The translations under genes and the position numbers were made by a program. DNA of 30,865 nucleotides from an uncultured Ruminococcus sp. Lineage in GTDB: Bacteria; Bacillota; Clostridia; Oscillospirales; Acutalibacteraceae. This document shows positions 7,116-14,332 of the stretch, piece after piece; position 1 is the first letter of the stretch; every line of letters begins with the position of its first letter. The DNA lies in contig CAKSNZ010000026.1 of NCBI GenBank assembly GCA_934476515.1, positions 1 to 30,865 on the forward strand. The letters are read 5' to 3'. The notes under the pieces were generated by a model. The model was not told where the DNA came from. It saw nothing but the letters and a program-made list of their open reading frames with translations, and did not search any database.

Positions 7116-8411
7116 TTAACCGATTGTTGAATGTTTCTTTGGCAGAGTAGAAACTCTCTTGCTCATTAGCATTGTTACTGACTGACCAAGAACAGTTCTT
7201 AGTTCTGCTTCTGTAACGATATTTTCGATAACACCGTCTTCAGCAGCCTTAAATGCTGATAGGTTAGCCTGAGCAAATTTTTCAGCTACCTTTGGCTGAT
7301 CCTTAACAGGAACTTCCATTTTTTCAGGAGCTAGTAGGAATGTTGCTGCCATTTCGTTAAGTGGAGAAACAACTGCTTCAGGTAGAGCAAATGTTAAATC
7401 TGTCATTGCACCTGAACCTGCCATTGCTACATATACAGGACCTACTGCCTTACCTGTAATAACTGTAATCTTTGTTGTTGTAGCTTCTGCATAAGCATTT
7501 GTAACAGAAGTTGCAGCACCAAGACAATCAAAGCCTTCACTATTTAGGAATGTGATAACAGGAATTGAGAAAGCATCACAGAAAGAAACAAGCTTTGTAA
7601 TCTTCTTGCCGTCAGGCTTCTGAATCTTGCCACCCTTAGTCTGTACAACACCAACAACTTCGCCCTGTAGTCTAGCAAAACCAACCTTTGCAGTTTCGCC
7701 AATATGGTCATATAGCTTAACATCAGAACCTGCATCAAGTGTCTTGCATACAATGCACTTGCCTTCAGGATCAGGACCGAATTCTTCTGCACAAGGAGCA
7801 GTTGAAAGGTTGTTAGATGGCATATAAAGGATAAGATCCTTAGCTTTAGAAATAGCGTCTTCCTTATCTTCAGCGATAATTGCAACTGAACAGTCACAAC
7901 CTTCATCATCAGAAGTCTGAACAGAAATCTTAGCATCCTTAGCCTTGATAACAAAGTCAGCAGAAGAAGCTGTAATAGCAGAAGTACCTAGACAATCTGA
8001 TAGTACAACAGAAATCTGTGGTACAACACCTGAAAGTGTACTTGCTGCGTGAAGAACTGTACCGTAAGCGTTTAGAAGTTCATTACCTTCCTTTAGCTTA
8101 CCACCTAGGCTGTCATAGATACCTACAACAGGTGCACCGTTCTTTAGTGCAAGGTCATATACCTTCTTTAGTTTTGCTGCCTGTGCCTTACTCATAGCAC
8201 CGTTTGCAACATCAATATTCTGACAAAAAGCATAGCAAGGTAGTCCGTTTACAGAACCATAACCGGCAACAGCTTCTGCATAGTTGTCACCTGACTTTGC
8301 ATATGTGTCAATTTCAATAAAGCTACCCTCATCAAAAAATTCTGTAATTACCTTATAAGCAGAAGTTTTTGAGATTTCAGCCTTAGCCTGAGTAATTTTT
8401 TCTGTACTCAT
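7116..8411 (-). CDS. Compact 12S/MmdA-like acyl-CoA carboxyltransferase
   Basis: The 431-residue protein belongs to the crotonase-fold carboxyltransferases (12S of transcarboxylase, MmdA, PccB). Recognisable pieces are FFDEGSFIEID, AVAGYGSVNG, ANGAMSKAQAAKLKKVYDLA, KNGAPVVGIYDSLGG, SGVVPQISVVLSDCLG, LYMPSNN and a C-terminal AYAEATTTKITVITGKA. It is shorter than the usual 500-520 residues: much of the N-terminal 70 residues and about 30 residues between the two carboxylase lobes are missing. The family's DSGGAR and CAGGA-type oxyanion motifs appear as DSLGGK and DCLGT. Substrate (methylmalonyl-CoA, malonyl-CoA or other) cannot be read from the sequence. It is first of the three-gene operon, with AGGA before the ATG and the promoter at 8470-8498. 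Confidence 0.82.
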   Translation of the reverse strand: MSTEKITQAKAEISKTSAYKVITEFFDEGSFIEIDTYAKSGDNYAEAVAGYGSVNGLPCYAFCQNIDVANGAMSKAQAAKLKKVYDLALKNGAPVVGIYDSLGGKLKEGNELLNAYGTVLHAASTLSGVVPQISVVLSDCLGTSAITASSADFVIKAKDAKISVQTSDDEGCDCSVAIIAEDKEDAISKAKDLILYMPSNNLSTAPCAEEFGPDPEGKCIVCKTLDAGSDVKLYDHIGETAKVGFARLQGEVVGVVQTKGGKIQKPDGKKITKLVSFCDAFSIPVITFLNSEGFDCLGAATSVTNAYAEATTTKITVITGKAVGPVYVAMAGSGAMTDLTFALPEAVVSPLNEMAATFLLAPEKMEVPVKDQPKVAEKFAQANLSAFKAAEDGVIENIVTEAELRTVLGQSVTMLMSKRVSTLPKKHSTIG

Positions 8412-8469
8412 CTCTATTCCTCACTTTCGTGTATTTATACTGTGTCTATATTAAAATACTACATAAATC

Positions 8470-8498
8470 ATTATATCCCAAAATATATTTTTTTACAA
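8470..8498 (-). promoter_or_regulatory. Promoter of the biotin carboxyltransferase operon
   Basis: On the minus strand TTGTAA (8493-8498), a 17-base spacer and a perfect TATAAT (8470-8475) lie about 60 bases upstream of the first gene. The -35 box begins where the T tail of the preceding terminator ends. Confidence 0.72.
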
Positions 8499-8534
8499 GA
8501 AAAAAGTGTGCAAAGATTTATTTTTGCACACTTT
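8495..8534 (-). terminator. Terminator at the end of the scp-gerW-dacF-rluB operon
   Basis: On the minus strand a 12-bp perfect stem, AAAGTGTGCAAA/TTTGCACACTTT (8503-8514 and 8523-8534), with an 8-base loop is followed by TTTCTTG. It lies about 430 bases after the rluB stop, so the long 3' untranslated region would contain the repeats at 8735-8962. Confidence 0.75.
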
Positions 8535-8734
8535 AAATAATTGTTGAAGATTTATGCGTAATTTATAGTCAAATTGCTCAAAAATACGCAAAAACATAAG
8601 CCTAGAATTAATAGTGTATTTTCCTATTATTATGAACAAAATGTATATAATTGTACACATTTAATTTAATAATAAAATACTTAGTTAAAGTTATATAAAC
8701 TAACTTTGTTGACCACTTACCAACAGAACAGTCA

Positions 8735-8962
8735 TCACGCTTTATTAACGGGCGAACAATTAAGTAAACATCAAAGAAAACGAGCCATAGGTGAAGTTTG
8801 ATTTGTTAATGTGAACTTATGCAAAAGCTTTTTTCATAAAAAACTTTTGTAGTGAATTTCCTACAACTGTAAGCCAAAATTTTTATAAAAATTTCTACAA
8901 CTGTGGGTCAAAACTTTTATAAAATTCATACAACTGTTAGCCTTAGCTTTTATAACAATTCA
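8735..8962 (+). repeat. Family-2 repeat, copy C (degraded, variant body)
   Basis: This copy shares a 78-base block (8750-8827) with 30673-30750, differing at three positions. The block starts at GGGCGAAC and includes an ATCAAA/TTTGAT inverted pair. After it, copy C has an extra hairpin (CAAAAG...CTTTTG, 8822-8849) that the other copy lacks. The right end carries the family's terminal motif CTACAACTGT(A/G)(A/G)G(C/T)C. The left terminal repeat is not recognisable. No coding capacity. Confidence 0.75.
8861..8962 (+). repeat. Tandem repeat of the family-2 terminal motif, three units of about 34 bases
   Basis: Three diverged units begin at 8861, 8895 and 8928, each with the form (C)TACAACTGT-NNG(C/T)C-AAAA-TTTTATAA. 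The unit is the right terminal repeat of family 2 plus a T/A tail. Single copies occur at 15401-15420 and 30770-30790. The array ends four bases before the rluB stop codon. Confidence 0.8.
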
Positions 8963-8965
8963 TAA

Positions 8966-9718
8966 TTAAATTGAATGTGATGATGGGTTTGGATTTGCCA
9001 CTAATTTATCTATTTCTTTTTGTGTTAAATCTCTCCAGTCACCTGTTTTTAGCATACCAAGTTTTACTGTACCAATTGCAGTTCTCTTTAGTCTTGCAAC
9101 TTCTAAGCCTAACTGTTCACACATTTTTCTAATCTGTCTGTTTCTGCCTTCGTGAAGTAGAATTTCAAGCACAACTCTGCCCTCTTGACGAGTGATAACA
9201 CGAACTTCACAAGGCTTTGTTTTGTAACCGTCAATAGTCATACCCATCATCATTTGTGTAACTTGTTCGTCACTAATGCTAGGTCTTACTGTTACTCTGT
9301 AAACCTTATAAATATCTTTCTTTGGGTGAGTTACTGTGTTTGCAAACTCACCGTCATTTGTCATAAGTAGCATACCCTCACTATCTCTGTCTAGTCTGCC
9401 TACAGGATATACTCTTTCTTCAATGTCAGAAACTAATTCTGCAACACATTTTCTTCCCATTTCATCACTCATAGTTGTAACATAACCACGAGGTTTGTGT
9501 AGCATAATATATCTTTTCTTAGGCATTGCAGTACCCTTGATTCTTTTACCCTTAACAAAAACCTTATCATTTATAGGGTCAACCTTGTCACCGATAACTG
9601 CAACTCTTCCGTTAACCTTTACACTACCTTGTCTGATTAAATCTTCTGACTTTCTTCTGGATGCTACTCCACAATCAGCCATCATTTTCTGTAATCTTAC
9701 TAATTCTTTCTTAGCCAT
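8966..9718 (-). CDS. rluB: 23S rRNA pseudouridine synthase, RluB type
   Basis: A 250-residue protein with an N-terminal S4 RNA-binding domain (about 5-60, RLQKMMADCGVASRRKSEDLI) and an RsuA/RluB/RluE pseudouridine synthase domain. The catalytic aspartate is D110 in GRLDRDSEG, and HKPRGYVTT and LHEGRNRQIRKMCE are further family motifs. The family isomerises a uridine in helix 89 of 23S rRNA; RluB versus RsuA specificity is by similarity only. Its ATG overlaps the end of the carboxypeptidase gene by 8 bases (ATGGCTAA), implying translational coupling. In other Firmicutes rluB also sits with scpAB and a dac gene. Confidence 0.93.
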   Translation of the reverse strand: MAKKELVRLQKMMADCGVASRRKSEDLIRQGSVKVNGRVAVIGDKVDPINDKVFVKGKRIKGTAMPKKRYIMLHKPRGYVTTMSDEMGRKCVAELVSDIEERVYPVGRLDRDSEGMLLMTNDGEFANTVTHPKKDIYKVYRVTVRPSISDEQVTQMMMGMTIDGYKTKPCEVRVITRQEGRVVLEILLHEGRNRQIRKMCEQLGLEVARLKRTAIGTVKLGMLKTGDWRDLTQKEIDKLVANPNPSSHSI

Positions 9719-10826
9719 TGAACAATTCCTTTATAAAATCCCAGAAACTTTTTTCCGTTTCCTTATACTCAATATCTTCTTGATACTTTATTATATTTTT
9801 CTCAAGAAGTTTTCCATTCCTATAATAATTTATAACACCTGCTTTGTCACCTTTTTTTATTGGGCAATAAGCAAATGGTGAAAGAAATATCTTTCTTTCT
9901 ATTTTATCACTTTTGTTATTTAGAATAAATACTTTTTCTTTTAGCTTTATATTTGTCTTATCCTTAACTCCACCAACTAGCTGTTGAGTTAAAATTTCTT
10001 CTTTAAAAACTTTTGTCTTTACCTTAGAAAAGCCATAGTCATATAAACTTATATGGTCTTTCCAATCATTCTTATCACCTAAAGTTACTGCAATCAGCGT
10101 TATGGCATTTTTCTTAGCAATAGTAACAAGGCATCTTCCGGCACTTTCCGTATAACCTGTTTTGCCACCGATACAATTTTCATACAGAGAAAGAAGTCTG
10201 TTGTGGTTTTGATATGTAACAATTTTATCCTTTGGTGAAACGAAAGAAACTGTCATAGATTTACTACCACAAATCTTCATAAACTCTTTATTCTCAGAAC
10301 ATTCCTTCATCAAAAGAGCCATATCATAGGGTGTGCTAAAATGGTTATCATCATCAAGTCCCGAGGGTGTTACAAAGTTAGTGTTTTCCATACCAATCTG
10401 CTTTGCTCTTTTGTTCATTAATTCTGCAAACTTTTCTTTACTACCTGCAATCTTAATTGCAGAGGCAGTGGCAGCATCATTACCGGATGGCAAAAGCATA
10501 CCCACACACAAGTCCTTTAGTGTTACCTTTTCATTAACTTTAAGGTACATTGAGCTACCTTCTTCTATCATAGATTTCTTAAAGGTAACTATAGGGTTAT
10601 TGTGCTTTTCTGCATATTCGATAGTTAATAAAGCAGTCATTAACTTTGTAGTTGATGCCATCTTCATTTTTACATTTTCATTTTTTCCATACAATACTGA
10701 ATTATTATCCACACAATAGAGAACTGTTCCCATTGCTGATGTTGTAACTTCAGTTGCCTTAACATTTATAATAAGTAATGAAAATGAAAAAACAAATAAA
10801 ACTAAAAGCGAAATTACTCTCTTCAA
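9711..10826 (-). CDS. dacF: D-alanyl-D-alanine carboxypeptidase (DacF/PBP5 family)
   Basis: A 371-residue S11-family penicillin-binding protein that trims the terminal D-Ala of peptidoglycan pentapeptides outside the membrane. A signal peptide is visible at residues 1-24. The active-site triad is S58-TT-K61 (STTK), S114-G-N116 (SGN) and K222-T-G (KTG). The C-terminal about 120 residues form the usual beta-rich stalk and end without an obvious amphipathic anchor. The start is TTG with GAGGTGG four bases upstream. That site is inside the hairpin at 10829-10858. The gene lies 55 bases after gerW and overlaps rluB. The association with scpAB and gerW favours the sporulation-linked DacF branch, but DacA/DacB function cannot be excluded. 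Confidence 0.9.
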   Translation of the reverse strand: MKRVISLLVLFVFSFSLLIINVKATEVTTSAMGTVLYCVDNNSVLYGKNENVKMKMASTTKLMTALLTIEYAEKHNNPIVTFKKSMIEEGSSMYLKVNEKVTLKDLCVGMLLPSGNDAATASAIKIAGSKEKFAELMNKRAKQIGMENTNFVTPSGLDDDNHFSTPYDMALLMKECSENKEFMKICGSKSMTVSFVSPKDKIVTYQNHNRLLSLYENCIGGKTGYTESAGRCLVTIAKKNAITLIAVTLGDKNDWKDHISLYDYGFSKVKTKVFKEEILTQQLVGGVKDKTNIKLKEKVFILNNKSDKIERKIFLSPFAYCPIKKGDKAGVINYYRNGKLLEKNIIKYQEDIEYKETEKSFWDFIKELFNG

Positions 10827-10828
10827 AA

Positions 10829-10858
10829 TACCACCTCAAAATATGTTATGAAGTGGTA
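10829..10858 (-). promoter_or_regulatory. Hairpin covering the dacF ribosome binding site
   Basis: On the minus strand TACCACTTC (10850-10858) can pair with GAGGTGGTA (10829-10837) as a 9-bp RNA stem with one G-U pair and a 12-base loop. GAGGTGG is the only ribosome binding site for the TTG start at 10826. There is no T run after the stem, so it does not look like a terminator. Confidence 0.6.
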
Positions 10859-10881
10859 CATACTATTAGTACAAATGCAAA

Positions 10882-11316
10882 TTACATTTCTACTTCATTA
10901 TCATCAACTGTAATTTCAGGTGTTGTACCGTTGTCTTTATTTTTCTTTTTATCTTTCTTAAAGAAACTACCGATTTTGTCGAAAGCCTCAGGAACAATAT
11001 CCATAACCTTATCAAAAGTACCTTCACTTTCAGTAACCGGAATCATTCTTACTTCACCTTTGCAAACAGTTAAGAAACCTACAGGTGTGATTTTGATACC
11101 TGCACCTGAACCACCACCAAAACAATCTCTACCGTCTTTCTTTGATGGAAAATCAGAACCACCACTTGCAAAACCATAACTAACCTGAGAAACAGGCACA
11201 ATTACAGTACCATCAGGTGTTGTAATTGGATCACCGATAATAGTATTTACATCAACCATTTCTCTAATTTTCTGCATTGTAACGCCCATTAGGCTTTCAA
11301 TAGGATGTTCACTCAT
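10882..11316 (-). CDS. gerW: GerW (YtfJ) family sporulation protein
   Basis: This 144-residue protein has the GerW/YtfJ signature: an N-terminal helix with the IGDPITTPDGT segment, then VIPVSQVSYGFASGGSDF and a glycine-rich FGGGSGAGIKITPVGFLTV. The C-terminal 30 residues are charged and low-complexity. In Bacillus subtilis GerW is a forespore protein needed for the germination response to L-alanine, and its gene ytfJ is beside the DUF2953 gene ytfI, as here. The biochemical role is not known. AAGGAGAATT precedes the ATG, and the gap to the DUF2953 gene is 11 bases. Its presence suggests a spore-former, or a relative that keeps the gene. Confidence 0.92.
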   Translation of the reverse strand: MSEHPIESLMGVTMQKIREMVDVNTIIGDPITTPDGTVIVPVSQVSYGFASGGSDFPSKKDGRDCFGGGSGAGIKITPVGFLTVCKGEVRMIPVTESEGTFDKVMDIVPEAFDKIGSFFKKDKKKNKDNGTTPEITVDDNEVEM

Positions 11317-11327
11317 AGCAATTCTCC

Positions 11328-11972
11328 TTATCTAAATTTCATTTTTAAATATGTCTTAATTAATTTGAACAATGCACCAAATGCAATCTTCAAAATAAAT
11401 ATTATTCTTATTGAACCATATAAATAAGCAAAAGCTGTTGTTTTGCTGTCTTCATTAAAGTCACATACCACATCAGCAGTATAGTCCTCAATATTAAGAG
11501 TAGTATATAACCTACCCATTACAGGATAAACTACTGCACAAACTGCACCATAACCTAAAGCAGTATCACTTGGGTCATCTCCACCTAAAGTGATTTTTAC
11601 ATCAAAGTTATGAATTATAAAGTACTTAAAGAAATTACTTAAAGAACCTTTTGCAATAGAAAGTAGTCTTTTCAAAATATCCAAAAGACCTGACACACCT
11701 TGTTTTTTTAATAAAGCAGTAGATTTGCTTTCTTTTTTAGTGTCATTTTTTTTAGTTTTCTTCTTAGTATTTTTCTTTTTGGTTTGTGATTTTGGTTTAT
11801 TGGAAGTACTTTTCTTTTTTGCTTTCTTTTCTTTAATAATATTAACTTTTATGAACAGTATTTTTAGGGTAACTTTTGGTTTATCCCTATACTCTGCTAT
11901 TACATTTATCTTAATTAAGCTGATTAAGAAAAGAAAAAGTAATATAGAAAATATTATGATGAGAGCAGTCAT
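11328..11972 (-). CDS. DUF2953 protein (YtfI-like)
   Basis: A 214-residue protein from the ATG at 11972. One hydrophobic N-terminal segment (about 2-22) is followed by an EYRDKPKVTLKILFIKVNI beta stretch, then a lysine-rich low-complexity linker at about 48-88 dominated by Lys, Thr and Ser. The DUF2953 core includes DVKITLGGDDPSDTALGYGAVCAVVYPVM. No function is established. Its position directly before gerW matches ytfI-ytfJ in Bacillus. A GTG one codon earlier (11975) abuts the scpB stop; I prefer the ATG because AAGGAG is six bases from it and only three from the GTG. That ribosome binding site is inside the last codons of scpB. Confidence 0.82.
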   Translation of the reverse strand: MTALIIIFSILLFLFLISLIKINVIAEYRDKPKVTLKILFIKVNIIKEKKAKKKSTSNKPKSQTKKKNTKKKTKKNDTKKESKSTALLKKQGVSGLLDILKRLLSIAKGSLSNFFKYFIIHNFDVKITLGGDDPSDTALGYGAVCAVVYPVMGRLYTTLNIEDYTADVVCDFNEDSKTTAFAYLYGSIRIIFILKIAFGALFKLIKTYLKMKFR

Positions 11973-11975
11973 CAC

Positions 11976-12605
11976 TTACTCCTTAGTTGCCATATCAACA
12001 ATTTCTTCCGGTGTACCTGTGACTTTTTCATCTTCATTATTTTGTGTAGAAGTTTCCTCATTATCCTGATTATCAGAGTCATTTTCTTCCTTTTCATCCT
12101 TTGGAATTGGAGGAAGTTCATCAATTGAACTGATATTGAAACATTTTAGGAAATTCTCGGTAGTACCATAAAGCAAAGGCCTACCCGGTAATTCAAGCCT
12201 ACCTTGTTCTTCAATCAGTCCTTTAACAGTCAGTGAACCGATTACACCGGAACAGTCAACACCACGAATTTGCTCAACAAATGCCTTAGTTACAGGTTGG
12301 TTATATGCAATAACAGATAGGACTTCCATTGCAGCACCGGAAAGTGGTTTCTTTCTGCTTAAATCCATAACTGTTCTTATTTGTTCTCCAAACTCCTTAT
12401 GAGTTACAAACTGAAAGTTATCCTTGTATCTCATTAGCTTAAAGCCATGATTTTGGGTATTAAATTCTTCTTTAAGTTCTTCCAAAAGGCTTTCTGCTTT
12501 TTTAGGAGTTATTTCAAGGGACTGGGCAATTCTTGTAATTTCTACTGACTCACCGGCAGCAAAAAGTATTGCCTCCATAGCTCTTTTCATTTCTTCATTA
12601 CTCAT
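11976..12605 (-). CDS. scpB: Segregation and condensation protein B
   Basis: A 209-residue ScpB, the winged-helix partner of ScpA and SMC in the condensin complex that compacts and segregates the chromosome. Two winged-helix domains are readable: MKRAMEAILFAAGESVEITRIAQ at the N-terminus, and the family core LSGAAMEVLSVIAYNQPVTKAFVEQIRGVDCSGVIGSL in the second. The C-terminal 40 residues are acidic, Asn/Glu-rich and probably disordered. GAGGA precedes the ATG. It follows scpA by 19 bases and abuts the DUF2953 gene. Confidence 0.95.
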   Translation of the reverse strand: MSNEEMKRAMEAILFAAGESVEITRIAQSLEITPKKAESLLEELKEEFNTQNHGFKLMRYKDNFQFVTHKEFGEQIRTVMDLSRKKPLSGAAMEVLSVIAYNQPVTKAFVEQIRGVDCSGVIGSLTVKGLIEEQGRLELPGRPLLYGTTENFLKCFNISSIDELPPIPKDEKEENDSDNQDNEETSTQNNEDEKVTGTPEEIVDMATKE

Positions 12606-12624
12606 ATATTATTCCTCAAAAGAA

Positions 12625-13368
12625 TTAAATCATTTTTACTTCAGCATTATCTCCGTCACCTTCAACCCTTACTCTCTTGCCTTTTACAAGTTCAAGAACT
12701 GCAAGGAATGTTGCTACAAGGTCACTTCTGCCTTCAGCAGCCTCAAAAAGTGAACTGTACTTTACAGTTTTTCCTTTATACAGCTTTCTCATAACGGTAA
12801 TAATCTTGGACGAAACAGAAACAATCTTTCTGCTGACAATACCTGAAAAAGCATCTTTAGGTGGTGGTAGCTTTGCTTTACCTCTGCCAACTGCTGAGAT
12901 ATATGCTTTTACCATATCATTAGGGTCATGACTTCTGTTATAAGTCATATCAAAATTCATCTTACTAGGCTCTTTTGAATAATAATCAAAACAAACCATA
13001 GGTGCAAGTTTCTGTGCAATCTCTTTACACAATTTATATTCAATCAGCTGACCTGTAAGTTCCTTTTGAAGTTCCTCAGCCTCTTCCTCATACTTAGGAA
13101 GTAACATTACCGACTTAATATGCACAAGCCTACTTGCCATTTGTAAAAATTCAGACTCAATATCCATTTCGTTTTCTTCCATAATCTTGATTTGTTCAAG
13201 ATACTGGTCTATTAAGTCAGAAATAACAATATCACAAATGTCAATCTTATTCTTTGCGATAAGAGTCAGCAATAAGTCAAGTGGTCCGTCAAAAACCTCT
13301 GTATGGTACTGAAACTTTTGATTTTCGTTATTCTCAGGTGGAGTCACCATTACATTATTTTCTACCAT
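12625..13368 (-). CDS. scpA: Segregation and condensation protein A
   Basis: The kleisin subunit of the SMC-ScpAB condensin; 247 residues from the ATG at 13368. The family core FDGPLDLLLTLIAKNKIDICDIVISDLIDQYL is clear near the N-terminus, followed by EFLQMASRLVHIKS, and a C-terminal winged helix with LFEAAEGRSDLVATFLAVLELVK. A longer form would start at GTG 13383 inside the protease gene. The ATG two bases after that gene's stop is simpler, although neither has a strong ribosome binding site, which suggests translational coupling. Confidence 0.94.
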   Translation of the reverse strand: MVENNVMVTPPENNENQKFQYHTEVFDGPLDLLLTLIAKNKIDICDIVISDLIDQYLEQIKIMEENEMDIESEFLQMASRLVHIKSVMLLPKYEEEAEELQKELTGQLIEYKLCKEIAQKLAPMVCFDYYSKEPSKMNFDMTYNRSHDPNDMVKAYISAVGRGKAKLPPPKDAFSGIVSRKIVSVSSKIITVMRKLYKGKTVKYSSLFEAAEGRSDLVATFLAVLELVKGKRVRVEGDGDNAEVKMI

Positions 13369-13370
13369 AG

Positions 13371-14066
13371 TTAGAATGCCCACAAGAAAGGTAACTTAGC
13401 AACAAAGTCAATACCGTTCTGTACAAAATTACTTAAATATGCAAGTGGAGTTGATAGGAAACCCATCCATAGTAAAGCAAATAATGCAAACATAATATAT
13501 CTTTCATACTGATAGAATTTATATACTAATCTATCAGGTAAAAATACAAATAGAATCTTTGAACCGTCAAGTGGTGGTATCGGTAGCAAATTAAATACTG
13601 CAAGATAAACATTAATCATAACATAGTATCTTAGGAAATAACCGATATAACCACCAACAGTAGTCAAAAATAATGATGGTGCAAATGCTCCGATACCGAA
13701 GAAAATTAGATCACCCACAAGGGCTGCAATTAAGTTTGCAACAGGTCCTGCCAAGGCAGTAATAGCCATACCTGTCTTTTCATTCTTAAAATTACGAGGG
13801 TCAATAGGTACAGGCTTTGCCCAACCAAAACCAAAACATAATAGACAAATTGAACCCATTACATCTATATGTGCAAGTGGATTAAAGGAAAGCCTACCTC
13901 TGTATTTTACAGAAGTATCACCTAGTTTTAGTGCAGTAAATGCGTGAGCCCATTCATGGAAAGGTAGCACAAGAAAGATAATTACAAGCAGTGCTAAAAG
14001 CTGAATTACAATTGACTGAAAATCAACTTGACCTCCACGAAAAGCAGAGATTAGTTCACTTAACAT
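13371..14066 (-). CDS. Site-2 protease family (M50) membrane metalloprotease
   Basis: From the ATG at 14066 the product is 231 residues with about five hydrophobic segments. HEWAH (37-41) is the zinc-binding HExxH inside a membrane helix, and NLLPIPPLDGSK later supplies the third-ligand NPxDG-like motif. This is the small YwhC/YdfG-type branch of intramembrane proteases with no PDZ domain; substrate unknown. The longer form from ATG 14096 is unlikely: that codon lies directly after the TATAAT of the promoter and has no ribosome binding site, whereas AGGTGA precedes 14066. The first gene of the scpA-rluB operon; in many Clostridia this protease gene precedes scpA. Confidence 0.9.
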   Translation of the reverse strand: MLSELISAFRGGQVDFQSIVIQLLALLVIIFLVLPFHEWAHAFTALKLGDTSVKYRGRLSFNPLAHIDVMGSICLLCFGFGWAKPVPIDPRNFKNEKTGMAITALAGPVANLIAALVGDLIFFGIGAFAPSLFLTTVGGYIGYFLRYYVMINVYLAVFNLLPIPPLDGSKILFVFLPDRLVYKFYQYERYIMFALFALLWMGFLSTPLAYLSNFVQNGIDFVAKLPFLWAF

Positions 14067-14099
14067 AAATTCACCTATTTTCAATTTAATATTCATTTT

Positions 14100-14128
14100 A
14101 TTATATCGTATATATAGAAAAATTACAA
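14100..14128 (-). promoter_or_regulatory. Promoter of the protease-scpAB-gerW-dacF-rluB operon
   Basis: On the minus strand TTGTAA (14123-14128), a 17-base spacer and TATAAT (14100-14105). Transcription would begin near 14094, inside the region an automated caller would translate, and supports the 14066 start. Three TTGTAAT-like stretches follow one another just upstream. Confidence 0.72.
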
Positions 14129-14248
14129 GGTTATTAAAGAAAAATTACAGGAATATTACAAAATAATTGTTTTTCTGTACATTTCCGTTGAGAAGTGTTG
14201 ATTTTTTCGATATTATTAATATAAAAATAATTTATTTTCAAAAAACAC

Positions 14249-14277
14249 TTGCAAAATCAAGAAATATCTGTTATTAT
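14249..14277 (+). promoter_or_regulatory. Promoter of rpmB
   Basis: TTGCAA (14249-14254), a 17-base spacer and TATTAT (14272-14277), giving a leader of about 49 bases before the rpmB ATG. Confidence 0.68.
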
Positions 14278-14332
14278 ATCATAGTTGCTAAATGTAAAAC
14301 GACTATTTAAATTGCTAAGGAGGTGCAGACAC

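Larger units (their letters stand above)
8412..8965. other. Intergenic region: promoter, terminator and repeats
   Basis: From left to right this gene-free stretch holds the promoter of the biotin operon (8470-8498), the terminator hairpin that abuts it (8503-8534), a 6-bp inverted repeat TGCGTA/TACGCA with a 24-base loop (8555-8590), AT-rich sequence without clear signals to about 8730, and a degraded family-2 repeat ending in a tandem array (8735-8962). I see no credible small gene. Confidence 0.7.

Noticed and set aside
6775..7119. Plus-strand Ala-rich open frame
   Set aside because: It is antisense to the Ala/Pro linker of the biotin carrier; the composition is a by-product of the linker's codons.
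8861..8962. CRISPR array
   Set aside because: The 33-34 base units are contiguous with no unique spacers, are diverged from each other, and have no cas gene nearby.
10778..11179. Plus-strand open frame of 133 codons
   Set aside because: It is antisense to dacF and gerW, both of which are clear protein families. No ribosome binding site or promoter supports it.
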